Source: Acetatifactor muris (GTDB taxonomy: Bacteria; Bacillota; Clostridia; Lachnospirales; Lachnospiraceae). From it: 64,000 nt of DNA. The stretch lies in NCBI GenBank assembly GCA_023663635.1, contig JAMPHD010000008.1:1-64000 (forward strand), in the 5' to 3' direction. Shown piece by piece: positions 1 to 7,344 of this stretch. The position numbers were made by a program, and so were the translations under genes. Each line of letters begins with the position of its first letter. The stretch's first letter is position 1. The notes under the pieces were generated by a model, which saw only the letters and a list, made by a program, of their open reading frames with translations, made no database searches and was not told the DNA's origin.

Positions 1-46
1 AGTCCGCTTAGGAGGCGATCGCTCTATCCAACTGAGCTACGAGGAC
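1..46 (-). tRNA. tRNA-Arg (anticodon CCT), 3' part cut by window edge
   Basis: Read on the minus strand, the 5' half of a tRNA is visible: acceptor strand GTCCTCG, a D arm with GCTC/GAGC stem around AGTTGGATA, and an anticodon loop CTCCTAA giving anticodon CCT, which decodes AGG. The T arm and the 3' acceptor strand lie outside the window. The next gene on this strand ends at 93, so the tRNA lies downstream of the serS/DUF3881 block. Confidence 0.85.
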
Positions 47-92
47 TTGTATGAACAATTTGCCCTTCGGCAAACGATTCAACCACAAATGT

Positions 93-980
93 TTAGAATT
101 CCTCAGGGAAATTGATATATCCCTGCAACCAGATGACACCCTTAAATCTGCGTCCCACCCGAGGTTCTCCAAACAAATCTATTATATTAATACTGACGTC
201 AAATGTCAATTCATTACAACAAATTGTCAAAATATAAATTTGTTCCCCGGTGATCCGATTGGTTGCGAGGCGCATATCCATGATCTCCCCCAACACGGAA
301 TATTGGTCGCACTCCACGCCGTAGGGCATGAAATAAGTGTCCACCAGACTGAAAACATCTTCGTTTTGAATACGCCTGGAGATCGCGGTATACATATCCA
401 TGTCCTCCAAAGTCAGCGTCTCGATCGCCTCCTCGTCACCTTTGCGGGCGGCTGTCAGAAGATTGGTGCGGTTCACGGAATCCCGTTTCACTCTCCTCTT
501 TTGCATCTCATCCTTCATGATGGGCATTACAATGGTGCCGCTGATGGAAAGGGCGGACAATGTGAGAGAGGTTCCCTTGACGGGAAGTTTTCCCATGGAC
601 TGTATTTTCACATAGGGAATCATATTTCTCAAATAAAAGATCAGCGACATTCCGACTTTTATGTCATCGCAGACCCCTGCATAGGAATCCTTGGACGCAT
701 GACGCTCCACGGACACATCCTCATAGGAAGTGATACCGCTCCCCTCCAAATAGGGATAGTAATAATCATAGATAAATTTTTCTTCCTCATCAAACTCACC
801 GCACACGGCAATTCCGACATCATTGGCGAAATTTTTGCGAAATTCTCCCAACATCACATCTTCCGTGTTGGTCGTGTATGCCCGCGCGTCGGAGTGCATT
901 ACCACATCCGTCAGCAGTTCTTTGAGTTTCTTTCGATCCGTCAAAGTGCTAAAGCCTATGGCTTTCATATATCTGTGCAA
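93..980 (-). CDS. DUF3881 family protein
   Basis: A protein of about 295 residues whose opening (HRYMKAIGFSTLTDRKKL) matches my memory of the DUF3881 family, a group of unknown function common in Lachnospiraceae. No membrane segment, signal peptide or catalytic motif is evident. I chose the TTG start at 980 because an AAGGTGA ribosome-binding sequence sits about 8 bases upstream; the in-frame GTG at 989 lies inside that sequence and ATG at 968 is further in. It follows serS by about 80 bases on the same strand and is probably cotranscribed with it. The function is unknown and the family assignment is from sequence feel. Confidence 0.75.
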   Translation of the reverse strand: MHRYMKAIGFSTLTDRKKLKELLTDVVMHSDARAYTTNTEDVMLGEFRKNFANDVGIAVCGEFDEEEKFIYDYYYPYLEGSGITSYEDVSVERHASKDSYAGVCDDIKVGMSLIFYLRNMIPYVKIQSMGKLPVKGTSLTLSALSISGTIVMPIMKDEMQKRRVKRDSVNRTNLLTAARKGDEEAIETLTLEDMDMYTAISRRIQNEDVFSLVDTYFMPYGVECDQYSVLGEIMDMRLATNRITGEQIYILTICCNELTFDVSINIIDLFGEPRVGRRFKGVIWLQGYINFPEEF

Positions 981-1059
981 AAATTTCACCTTCTTTCATT
1001 CCGCGCCTGCGGTTTCGTGTCTTTAACCTATGTCAACAGACTTCTCGTATACACTAAAT

Positions 1060-2394
1060 TTACTTTGCGTCCGCGGGCAGGATCTCGCTCTTGCCTCCCA
1101 TGTAGGAGCGCAGCGCCTCCGGAATAAATATACTTCCGTCTTCCCTCACATTGTTCTCCAAAAACGCGATCAGACCTCTGGGGGTGGCCAACACGGTATT
1201 GTTGAGCGTGTGGACAAAATAGGTTCCATTCTCACCCTTGGTGCGGATGCCGAGACGTCTTGCTTGGGCATCACCCAATGTGGAACAGGATCCCACCTCA
1301 AAATATTTCTGCTGTCTGGGACTCCATGCCTCCACGTCACAGGATTTTACTTTCAGATCCGCCAAGTCTCCGCTGCAACATTCCAGAGTGCGGACCGGAA
1401 CATTCAGACTGCGGAAAAACTCCACGGTAAAGGACCACATTTTATCATACCACTCCATGGAATCCTCCGGCTTACAGAGCACCACCATCTCCTGTTTTTC
1501 GAACTGGTGTACGCGGTAGACTCCGCGCTCCTCCATTCCATGAGCGCCAACCTCTTTGCGGAAACAAGGGGAATAGGAGGTCATGGTGATGGGCAGACTC
1601 TTTTCCTCCACGATCTGTCCCTTAAATTTACCGATCATGGAATGTTCGGAAGTACCGATTAAGTATAAGTCTTCCCCCTCGATTTTATACATCATGGCTT
1701 CCATCTCGGCAAAGCTCATCACGCCATTCACCACGCTGCTGCGGATCATAAAGGGCGGAATACAGTATGTGAAACCTTTGTCAATCATAAAATCTCTGGC
1801 ATAGCTGATCATTGCGGAATGAATCCTGGCGGCATCACCTATGAGGTAATAGAAACCGTTTCCACTGGTGCGCCCTGCAGCCTCTTTATCCAGACCACAA
1901 ATGCGGTCCAAAATATCCGCGTGATAAGGCACCTCAAAACCGGGCACCACGGGATCGCCATATTTTTGTATCTCCACATTTTCACTGTCATCTTTGCCAA
2001 CGGGAACGGAAGGGTCGATTATATTGGGAATCTTCATCATAATGGCAGTGACTTTCTCCGAGAGTTCGCCCTCCAATACTTCCAACTCTGCCAGACGTTT
2101 TGCGCCTGCCTCTACCTCTGCCTTCCTGGTCTCTGCCTCCGCTTTCTTTGCGCTTGCTTCTTCCGTGTTTCCCGCTGCTTCCGCTTTTTTAATCTGCCCC
2201 ATCAGTCCGCCGATCTCTTTAGAAATGCGGTTTCTGGATGCACGAAGGTCATCGGCCTCCTGTTTGGCTTTCCTGCTCTCCGCGTCCAGAGCGATCACCT
2301 CATCCACCAGGGGAAGTTTGTCGTCCTGAAATTTCTTTTTGATATTCTCCTTTACCAGATCCGGATTTTCTCTCAAAAACTTAATATCTATCAT
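1060..2394 (-). CDS. serS: Seryl-tRNA synthetase
   Basis: Charges tRNA-Ser with serine in the cytoplasm (class II synthetase). The 444-residue product has the expected N-terminal antiparallel coiled-coil arm (about residues 25-105, rich in Lys, Glu and Ala). A class II catalytic core follows, with TSEHSMIG, the motif 2 region (SPCFRKEVGAHG) and the C-terminal motif 3 region (NNTVLATPRGL). The start at 2394 is set by GGAGG five bases upstream; a further ATG at 2406 would overlap that site. The sequence is about 20 residues longer than the common 425, with no damage seen. It lies in a minus-strand run downstream of parA, parB and the DUF4446 gene. No T-box leader fits in the short gap before it. 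Confidence 0.97.
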   Translation of the reverse strand: MIDIKFLRENPDLVKENIKKKFQDDKLPLVDEVIALDAESRKAKQEADDLRASRNRISKEIGGLMGQIKKAEAAGNTEEASAKKAEAETRKAEVEAGAKRLAELEVLEGELSEKVTAIMMKIPNIIDPSVPVGKDDSENVEIQKYGDPVVPGFEVPYHADILDRICGLDKEAAGRTSGNGFYYLIGDAARIHSAMISYARDFMIDKGFTYCIPPFMIRSSVVNGVMSFAEMEAMMYKIEGEDLYLIGTSEHSMIGKFKGQIVEEKSLPITMTSYSPCFRKEVGAHGMEERGVYRVHQFEKQEMVVLCKPEDSMEWYDKMWSFTVEFFRSLNVPVRTLECCSGDLADLKVKSCDVEAWSPRQQKYFEVGSCSTLGDAQARRLGIRTKGENGTYFVHTLNNTVLATPRGLIAFLENNVREDGSIFIPEALRSYMGGKSEILPADAK

Positions 2395-2427
2395 GTCTTC
2401 CTCCATCCTGTCGCAGTTGCGGCATCG

Positions 2428-2952
2428 TTATTTTTTCTCTCCCATGGCCAACATAAGCGCCTCTTCCTCTTCCTTGCCCAGAGACAGGGAACTCTCCCCG
2501 TTTTGAATCTCCTTCGTGTAGGAATAGCAGCCCTCCGTGCTGTGGACAGAGTTCAATATAAACCCATTGTTGTTCTCATCCAACATGGCCAGACAAAAAC
2601 TCAACTGCCCGCCCATCTGGTTAAAGGCATCATACTTCACAAGCCCCATTTTCTGATAAGCGGTCTCCATCCTCTTGAACAATGTCCGAATATCCTTGCG
2701 GTTCTTCTCCACATTATTCTTCAGAAAATGATTGTCCTCAAAGAGTACGGCAAGATCCTCCTCCAGACTCTTTCCGTCTTTGCCTGCGGTAAACCTGCTC
2801 AGCCTCTTGGCCAGCTTGCTGACCTTTCTCATCTGTACGATCAGCAGGATCAATACAATCAAAAACAGGACAGCCAATACGCCCACGGCAATAACCAAGT
2901 ATCCCGGATCCAGTCCTGCCAGACCCATCTGCCTTAATAATGCTGTATCCAT
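2428..2952 (-). CDS. DUF4446 family membrane-anchored protein
   Basis: A 174-residue protein with one hydrophobic segment (about residues 17-40), then a basic stretch and a coiled-coil-like region, and a soluble C-terminal domain (KYDAFNQMGGQLSFCLAMLD and onward) typical of DUF4446. The family has no established function; it is recurrently found next to parB in Clostridia, as here, where its start lies one base from the parB stop. That spacing suggests translational coupling and perhaps a role linked to chromosome partition or the division membrane. The functional link is inference. Confidence 0.8.
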   Translation of the reverse strand: MDTALLRQMGLAGLDPGYLVIAVGVLAVLFLIVLILLIVQMRKVSKLAKRLSRFTAGKDGKSLEEDLAVLFEDNHFLKNNVEKNRKDIRTLFKRMETAYQKMGLVKYDAFNQMGGQLSFCLAMLDENNNGFILNSVHSTEGCYSYTKEIQNGESSLSLGKEEEEALMLAMGEKK

Positions 2953-2953
2953 T

Positions 2954-3859
2954 TTACTTTTCTCCCATCATATCCATCAGTCTTTCCAAATCATCATGAT
3001 TGTAAAATTCGATCTCAATCTTGCCGGCCCCGTCTCCCTTGGGTGTCACCGTGACTTTCGTGCTGAGACGCTGTTTGAGTTTTTCCTCGATATCCTGATA
3101 GATCACCTGCAATGTCTTGTCGTCCGGCTTTTTGGCCTTGGTGGGCTTGTGGAGATTCTTCACCATCTTCTCCACATCGCGGACACTGAGTTTTTCGTCA
3201 AAAATCTTCTGAGCCAGACTGTATTGCTCCTCCGCGTCTTCCACGGCCAACAGCGCGCGGGCATGACCCGTAGAGATCATCTCGTCAATGACCATCTGCT
3301 GCACTTCATCGGAAAGTTTTAACAGACGCACGGAATTAGTGACTGCCGCGCGGCTCTTGGACACCCGCTCTGCCACCTCGTCCTGTTTTAAATTAAATTC
3401 CGTCAACAGCCGCTTATATGCCTGTGCCTCTTCAATCGGATTTAGATCTTCACGCTGGATATTCTCGATCAAAGAAATCTCCACGATCTCCTGATCCGAG
3501 TAATTGCGAATAATGACTGGAATTTCCTGAAGACCCGCCATACGGGACGCACGCCATCTTCTCTCACCGGCAATGATCTCATAGTGATCTTTTCTGTCCT
3601 GTACCAATATCGGCTGCAACAGGCCAAACTGCTTAATGGAATCCGCCAACTCCTGCAGGGCATCCTCGTCAAAATTCTTGCGGGGCTGCTCCCTGTTGGG
3701 CTCCACCATGGTGATCTTCACCATGGTCTCCGCGCCATCCGCTCCGGAATTACTCTTTCCGCCGGCGGACTCCTCCTTTTTGGCCTTTGCCTCACCTACC
3801 ACATTGGGAATCAAAGAATCAATTCCCTTTCCCAGTCCTCTCTGTCCTCTCGGTGCCAT
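2954..3859 (-). CDS. parB: Chromosome partition protein ParB (Spo0J)
   Basis: CTP-dependent DNA clamp that loads at parS and spreads to organise the origin with ParA and SMC. The 301-residue protein has a flexible N-terminal tail with the ParA-contacting start (RGLGKGIDSL), the ParB/Srx nucleotide-binding fold with GERRWR at 98-103, a helix-turn-helix region near residues 150-180 (KQDEVAERVSKSRAAVTN), and a C-terminal dimerisation domain. Candidate binding sites are present at 5241-5305. The gene starts 11 bases after the parA stop, forming a parA-parB pair. Length and motifs are complete. Confidence 0.97.
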   Translation of the reverse strand: MAPRGQRGLGKGIDSLIPNVVGEAKAKKEESAGGKSNSGADGAETMVKITMVEPNREQPRKNFDEDALQELADSIKQFGLLQPILVQDRKDHYEIIAGERRWRASRMAGLQEIPVIIRNYSDQEIVEISLIENIQREDLNPIEEAQAYKRLLTEFNLKQDEVAERVSKSRAAVTNSVRLLKLSDEVQQMVIDEMISTGHARALLAVEDAEEQYSLAQKIFDEKLSVRDVEKMVKNLHKPTKAKKPDDKTLQVIYQDIEEKLKQRLSTKVTVTPKGDGAGKIEIEFYNHDDLERLMDMMGEK

Positions 3860-3870
3860 AGATTGTCTCC

Positions 3871-4638
3871 TTATCCCTTTTTGTAATTGATTACTTCTTC
3901 CGCCAGATTCAAATATGCCTCCGCCCCCGCCGATTTGGGATCATACCTTGTGATGGGCATACCATAACTGGGCGCCTCCGCCAGACGGATATTCCTGGGA
4001 ATCAAAGTCTCATATACATGTGACTTCAAATTTTGTTTCACGTTTTCAACGACCTGCATGGACAGATTGGTGCGGGAATCGTACATGGTGAAAACCACAC
4101 CGTCCATATCAAGCGGAGGATTCAAGCGCTCCTTCACAAGATTGACGGTATGGATCAACTGGCTCAATCCCTCCAGAGCATAATACTCACACTGAATGGG
4201 AACAAGCACACTGTCCGCCGTAGTCATGGCATTGATCGTCAACATATTCAGAGAGGGCGGACAATCAATGATAATGTAATCGAAATTGTCCTTTACATAG
4301 TCCACTTCGTTCTTCAGAATATATTCCTTCCGGTCCACACCGATCAGCTCGATTTCCGCTGCCGCCAGATTGACATTGGAGGGAACCACAGATACATTGT
4401 GGATCACATCCCTGATGATACAGTCACTAATCGTGCATTCCCCGAGAATCAATTCATATATGGTATTGTCCAATTCGTTCTTATCAATACCGAATCCACT
4501 GGTAGTGTTGCCCTGAGGATCCGTATCAATTACCAGAACCTTCTTCCCCTTCATCGCCAACGCGGCGGATAAGTTGATTGACGTGGTGGTCTTTCCCACG
4601 CCACCCTTTTGATTTGCAATCGCAATTGTTCTTCCCAT
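3871..4638 (-). CDS. parA: Chromosome partition ATPase ParA (Soj)
   Basis: Walker-type ATPase that binds nonspecific DNA as an ATP dimer and works with ParB in origin segregation and control of DnaA. The 255-residue protein has the deviant Walker A KGGVGKTT at 11-18 with its signature lysine, the switch region DTDPQGN, and Walker B IIIDCPPS. I use the ATG at 4638, preceded by AAAGGTGAGG at suitable spacing; the upstream GTG at 4647 lies within that ribosome-binding sequence. It is the first gene of the parA-parB-DUF4446-serS run. A candidate promoter lies at 4696-4724. Confidence 0.96.
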   Translation of the reverse strand: MGRTIAIANQKGGVGKTTTSINLSAALAMKGKKVLVIDTDPQGNTTSGFGIDKNELDNTIYELILGECTISDCIIRDVIHNVSVVPSNVNLAAAEIELIGVDRKEYILKNEVDYVKDNFDYIIIDCPPSLNMLTINAMTTADSVLVPIQCEYYALEGLSQLIHTVNLVKERLNPPLDMDGVVFTMYDSRTNLSMQVVENVKQNLKSHVYETLIPRNIRLAEAPSYGMPITRYDPKSAGAEAYLNLAEEVINYKKG

Positions 4639-4695
4639 ATTCCTCACCTTTCATCTTTTGGGATTTTCATTTTAATCAGTTTTTTCACGTGTTTC

Positions 4696-4724
4696 ATTAT
4701 ATCATGAATTATATCAAATATCTA
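4696..4724 (-). promoter_or_regulatory. Candidate promoter of parA
   Basis: On the minus strand there is TAGATA, 17 bases, TATAAT, about 60 bases before the parA start. The -10 is a perfect match and the -35 matches four of six. A degenerate parS-like sequence (4681-4696) overlaps the expected transcription start, so feedback by ParB is possible but not shown. Confidence 0.5.
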
Positions 4725-4732
4725 CATAAAGA

Positions 4733-4761
4733 TTGTGAAATTGTGTTTTGCATGGTAGAAT
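4733..4761 (+). promoter_or_regulatory. Candidate promoter of the structured leader RNA
   Basis: TTGTGA, 17 bases, TAGAAT, with an upstream TG that makes an extended -10 (TGGTAGAAT). The predicted start of transcription near 4768 falls at the first base of the long hairpin at 4769-4895. It faces away from the parA promoter. Confidence 0.55.
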
Positions 4762-4768
4762 AGATTTG

Positions 4769-4895
4769 TTATATAGGTGATTGTGAAACTCTGGTTTTTG
4801 AAGAGTGTCGTTGTGCATCAAGGCTTTGCTTGTGGAACGTGCAATCTGCATAACTCGATATACGAAAGCTGGAGTTTCGCAATCGCCTAATATAA
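4769..4895 (+). ncRNA. Long structured RNA hairpin upstream of the FakA-like gene
   Basis: Bases 4775-4800 pair with 4863-4888 in an unbroken 26-pair helix, extended outward through a one-base bulge to 4769/4895. Inner helices are 4805-4810 with 4856-4861 and 4811-4817 with 4847-4853. All six non-Watson-Crick positions in the main helix are U-G or G-U when read as plus-strand RNA, and would be A-C mismatches on the other strand. This argues for a transcribed plus-strand RNA, not a simple DNA inverted repeat. A promoter places the 5' end at the base of the helix. It could be a leader of the small gene at 4924 or an independent RNA. I do not recognise the family. Confidence 0.55.
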
Positions 4896-4923
4896 AATAT
4901 AATATAGAAGGAGAAAATGAACT

Positions 4924-5175
4924 ATGTTGGAATTTAAGTATGATACACAATTACTTTTGGAGGGAGAGAATCTGGATGAGGATGAGATAAATGATTATTT
5001 TACTCAGAATTTTAAAGGCGATTGTCTTCTGGCCGTAGGTGATGAGGAGCTGATCAAAATTCATTTTCACACGAACGAGCCTTGGAAAGTGCTTGAGTAC
5101 TGCTCTACTCTGGGAGAAATCTATGATATTGTCATAGAGGACATGGATCGCCAATCCAGAGGATTACAAGGCTGA
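4924..5175 (+). CDS. Stand-alone FakA/YloV-like domain protein
   Basis: An 83-residue protein whose core (GDCLLAVGDEELIKIHFHTNEPWKVLEY) resembles the middle domain of the fatty acid kinase FakA/YloV, where the same sequence reads like GDSLVVVGD-DLIKVHVHTN. Only this domain is present; the DhaL-like ATP-binding domain of FakA is absent, so it cannot be a kinase by itself. Such short proteins occur in Lachnospiraceae, often labelled as dihydroxyacetone-kinase related. A GGAG lies 10 bases before the ATG at 4924 and 3 bases before an out-of-frame ATG at 4917 that opens a six-codon frame overlapping this start. The gene follows the structured RNA and precedes the parS cluster. Confidence 0.75.
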   Translation: MLEFKYDTQLLLEGENLDEDEINDYFTQNFKGDCLLAVGDEELIKIHFHTNEPWKVLEYCSTLGEIYDIVIEDMDRQSRGLQG

Positions 5176-5180
5176 TAAAA

Positions 5181-5213
5181 TGTTTCACGCCTCGTTTTAC
5201 AAAATGTTTCACG
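5181..5213. promoter_or_regulatory. Two parS half-sites
   Basis: TGTTTCACG occurs at 5181-5189 and again at 5205-5213 in the same orientation, each matching the left nine bases of parS without the mirrored right arm. They lie just upstream of two full parS palindromes. They could be decayed sites or weak contacts for ParB. Confidence 0.45.
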
Positions 5214-5240
5214 GAATTTTTACAATATCCGGGGTTTTTA

Positions 5241-5256
5241 TGTTTCACGTGAAACA
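5241..5256. promoter_or_regulatory. parS site 1 (ParB binding palindrome)
   Basis: TGTTTCACGTGAAACA, a perfect 16-base palindrome that fits the conserved bacterial parS consensus. It lies about 600 bases from parA and about 10 kb from oriC, as expected for origin-proximal ParB loading. Confidence 0.93.
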
Positions 5257-5280
5257 TTATCTTGTGTCCGCTTTTTCAAG

Positions 5281-5314
5281 ATATAGGAATGTTTCACGTG
5301 AAACATTCCTATAT
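5281..5314. promoter_or_regulatory. parS site 2 within a 34-base perfect palindrome
   Basis: The parS core at 5290-5305 is identical to site 1, but here the symmetry continues nine bases to each side (ATATAGGAA on the left mirrored on the right), giving a perfect 34-base palindrome. The extension is not part of the known parS consensus. It lies just before the 3' end of the convergent amidase gene and could also form a hairpin in RNA. Confidence 0.93.
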
Positions 5315-5349
5315 TCCTGTTATATCCTGTTTTTTCTCTATTTTCTCTG

Positions 5350-6222
5350 TTATAAGCCGGAACTTGTTGACTCCTTTACAATTATTTCATATGTTTTCGG
5401 ATGCCTGTTTTTTATATAATGATGATATTCACGTTTTCGGTATTCGCGAAACATAGCGATATTAAATTTGGCAATGAAGATACCTTCTGAATCATCTGCC
5501 TCTAAAATACAGGTATCTCTCCAACCAGGGACTCCCGGAAGATATACGACTCCGTCAAACAAAGAAGAGTGACCATTACAATCCGGATGCGGTGCGGGAT
5601 AATTACAAGTGGCTATACAAAGCATATTTTCATATGCGCGACCTCTAAGTTGCGCCAACCTGTTTATATCCATTGGACAAGCGTTTGGTACAAGCAAAAG
5701 TTCCGCACCATTTAACATCATTGTCCTTGCACTCTCTGGGAACTCCCGATCATAACAGATCATAGATCCAACCTTTACTTTTCCTTTAATGGTGTCCAGT
5801 TCCGCAACTATAAATTCATCGCCTGCACACAGTACGCTTTCATCATCAGTTTCTCCGAAATCACAAATATGTATCTTTGAATATTTATAGACCAATTTTC
5901 CGTAACGATCAAAAAGGCACACTGTATTCCTCGGCTTAGGTTCGTGTTTTTCAAGAAAGGTAATAGCTGTCGCCATTTCAAGCTCTTTTGCAAGTTTGGC
6001 AAAACACATAACAAACTCGCTATCAGACGACAACGTCAGCGCATTAAGCATTTCTGCATCATACGGAATATTGTATCCTGTATTCCACATTTCCGGAAAT
6101 AATGCAATATCAGCACCCCTTTTCTTTGCCTCCCTGCAATATCGGATGCCCTTTTCCATATTTTGTGCCATGTCCTTGCCCGGAAGAATTTGAAGTAATG
6201 CAATACTTATCTCATTTTCCAT
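5350..6222 (-). CDS. Carbon-nitrogen hydrolase (nitrilase superfamily amidase)
   Basis: A cytoplasmic hydrolase of nonpeptide C-N bonds, about 290 residues, the normal length for the superfamily. The catalytic triad is visible: Glu44 (FPEMW), Lys116 (KIHICD) and Cys156 (ICYDREFP). The substrate is not predictable; candidates are omega-amides or N-carbamoyl compounds. The ATG at 6222 is preceded by AGGAG with six-base spacing; an ATG seven codons earlier lacks a site. It stands alone on the minus strand, with the parS cluster downstream and an acetyltransferase upstream. Confidence 0.88.
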   Translation of the reverse strand: MENEISIALLQILPGKDMAQNMEKGIRYCREAKKRGADIALFPEMWNTGYNIPYDAEMLNALTLSSDSEFVMCFAKLAKELEMATAITFLEKHEPKPRNTVCLFDRYGKLVYKYSKIHICDFGETDDESVLCAGDEFIVAELDTIKGKVKVGSMICYDREFPESARTMMLNGAELLLVPNACPMDINRLAQLRGRAYENMLCIATCNYPAPHPDCNGHSSLFDGVVYLPGVPGWRDTCILEADDSEGIFIAKFNIAMFREYRKREYHHYIKNRHPKTYEIIVKESTSSGL

Positions 6223-6314
6223 AAAAAACTCCTGTAAATACATTTTTCAGCTTAATCAAATACCCCGTACTATGTTGACTTGATTCATTGCTCACGGAAA
6301 TAAAAGTATAAACA

Positions 6315-6779
6315 TTAAAGGTTAAGTTTCATCTCGTTCTCCATTTTTACAAAACCGTATTTTTCATACAACGGGCGTCCCATGGAAGTTGCCTCCAAAG
6401 AGATATCTGAAATTCCATTGTTCCGGGCATCTTCAACCAACCGATCCAATGTTTTATATGCAATACCTCTTCTTCTATATTCAGGGATGGTATACATATT
6501 CATGATGTATGCCTTTCGCCCGCTTGGGTTATGATAAGTCGGCATTACATGATAAAAGCTGACACCGCCGGTTCCTACAAGGCGGTCTCCGTCAAATACC
6601 AAATACGCGATATGTGTACCGTCATGAAGTGCTCTTTTATAATAACGATAGGATTGTTCTTTCGCTTCGCTCATATCAGTATCATCGGACAACCCGTTGG
6701 CGGCTCTCAATACTTCTATTCTCGTCTCTGTTAGCAGGTCTATATCTTTCACGGTCGCTTTCTTATATATTAAATTCAT
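6315..6779 (-). CDS. GNAT family N-acetyltransferase
   Basis: A 154-residue acetyltransferase with the acetyl-CoA binding motif A region (NMYTIPEYRRRGIAYKTLD, about residues 95-115) and the terminal GFVKMENEMKL strand. It probably acetylates a small molecule or a protein amine; the substrate is unknown. GGATAAGGAGA directly upstream of the ATG supports the start. It lies between the amidase and the SRPBCC gene, all on the minus strand, with gaps of around 100 bases that suggest separate transcripts. Confidence 0.88.
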   Translation of the reverse strand: MNLIYKKATVKDIDLLTETRIEVLRAANGLSDDTDMSEAKEQSYRYYKRALHDGTHIAYLVFDGDRLVGTGGVSFYHVMPTYHNPSGRKAYIMNMYTIPEYRRRGIAYKTLDRLVEDARNNGISDISLEATSMGRPLYEKYGFVKMENEMKLNL

Positions 6780-6881
6780 TTCTCCTTATCCTTCCGTCAA
6801 CCGGGCAGGACCGGATTATTTTCTCCGATTCATTATAAACTCGCTGCCCCTTTCACAGTATATCTCCACAACCGGAAATCG

Positions 6882-7274
6882 TCACAATATTGCTTTCTGC
6901 AGATCAGATATATACTGTTCCTGCTGCTTTCTCAAAAATAATTTTACGAATGGTTTCATGATCAACTTCCTTGCAGTCACATCTTCTGTAAAAATAATCT
7001 CAGTCTGACTGTCTCTCTCAACAAAAACTCCTGTCCAATGTCCTCTCATATTACTATTTTCCATATCAAATTCCCATCGCTTATACGGTTCACAGACAGT
7101 AACTGTAAAGGTTGTGGAAAAGCCGTCTTTCGTATACTCAACAAATTGCTTATCGCTTAGTATTTCTATCCTGCTTATATCACTTCTCCATTGATAGTTT
7201 TCCAAAGAAGTAACGATATTCCAAACCTCTTGCACATTTGCCGAAAAAAGAGCCTTTATTTCCGAAACTGCCAT
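6882..7274 (-). CDS. SRPBCC (START-like) family protein
   Basis: A 130-residue protein with the layout of polyketide-cyclase/START-like folds: an opening helix-strand (FSANVQEVWNIVTSLENYQWRSDISR), central beta strands, a TEIIFTEDVTA strand and a long C-terminal helix (IMKPFVKLFLRKQQEQYISDLQKAI). Such proteins bind hydrophobic ligands; the ligand here is unknown. The ATG at 7274 has GGAGG six bases upstream, while the ATG at 7280 abuts the ribosome binding site and is less likely. Confidence 0.82.
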   Translation of the reverse strand: MAVSEIKALFSANVQEVWNIVTSLENYQWRSDISRIEILSDKQFVEYTKDGFSTTFTVTVCEPYKRWEFDMENSNMRGHWTGVFVERDSQTEIIFTEDVTARKLIMKPFVKLFLRKQQEQYISDLQKAIL

Positions 7275-7326
7275 AATCATCCTCCTTTACAAATCCCAAC
7301 CGGTAAATACACTTATCACTCGCTTT

Positions 7327-7342
7327 AATTTCACGTGAAACA
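7327..7342. promoter_or_regulatory. Degenerate parS-like site
   Basis: AATTTCACGTGAAACA matches parS at 14 of 16 positions; both mismatches are at the outer left arm. It sits in the gap between the SRPBCC gene and the kinase-like fragment, about 2 kb from the main cluster and 8 kb from oriC. Confidence 0.55.
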
Positions 7343-7344
7343 TG

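Noticed and set aside
4034..4043. parS half-site within parA
   Set aside because: Only the left ten bases match and the right arm is absent; chance match in coding sequence is likely.
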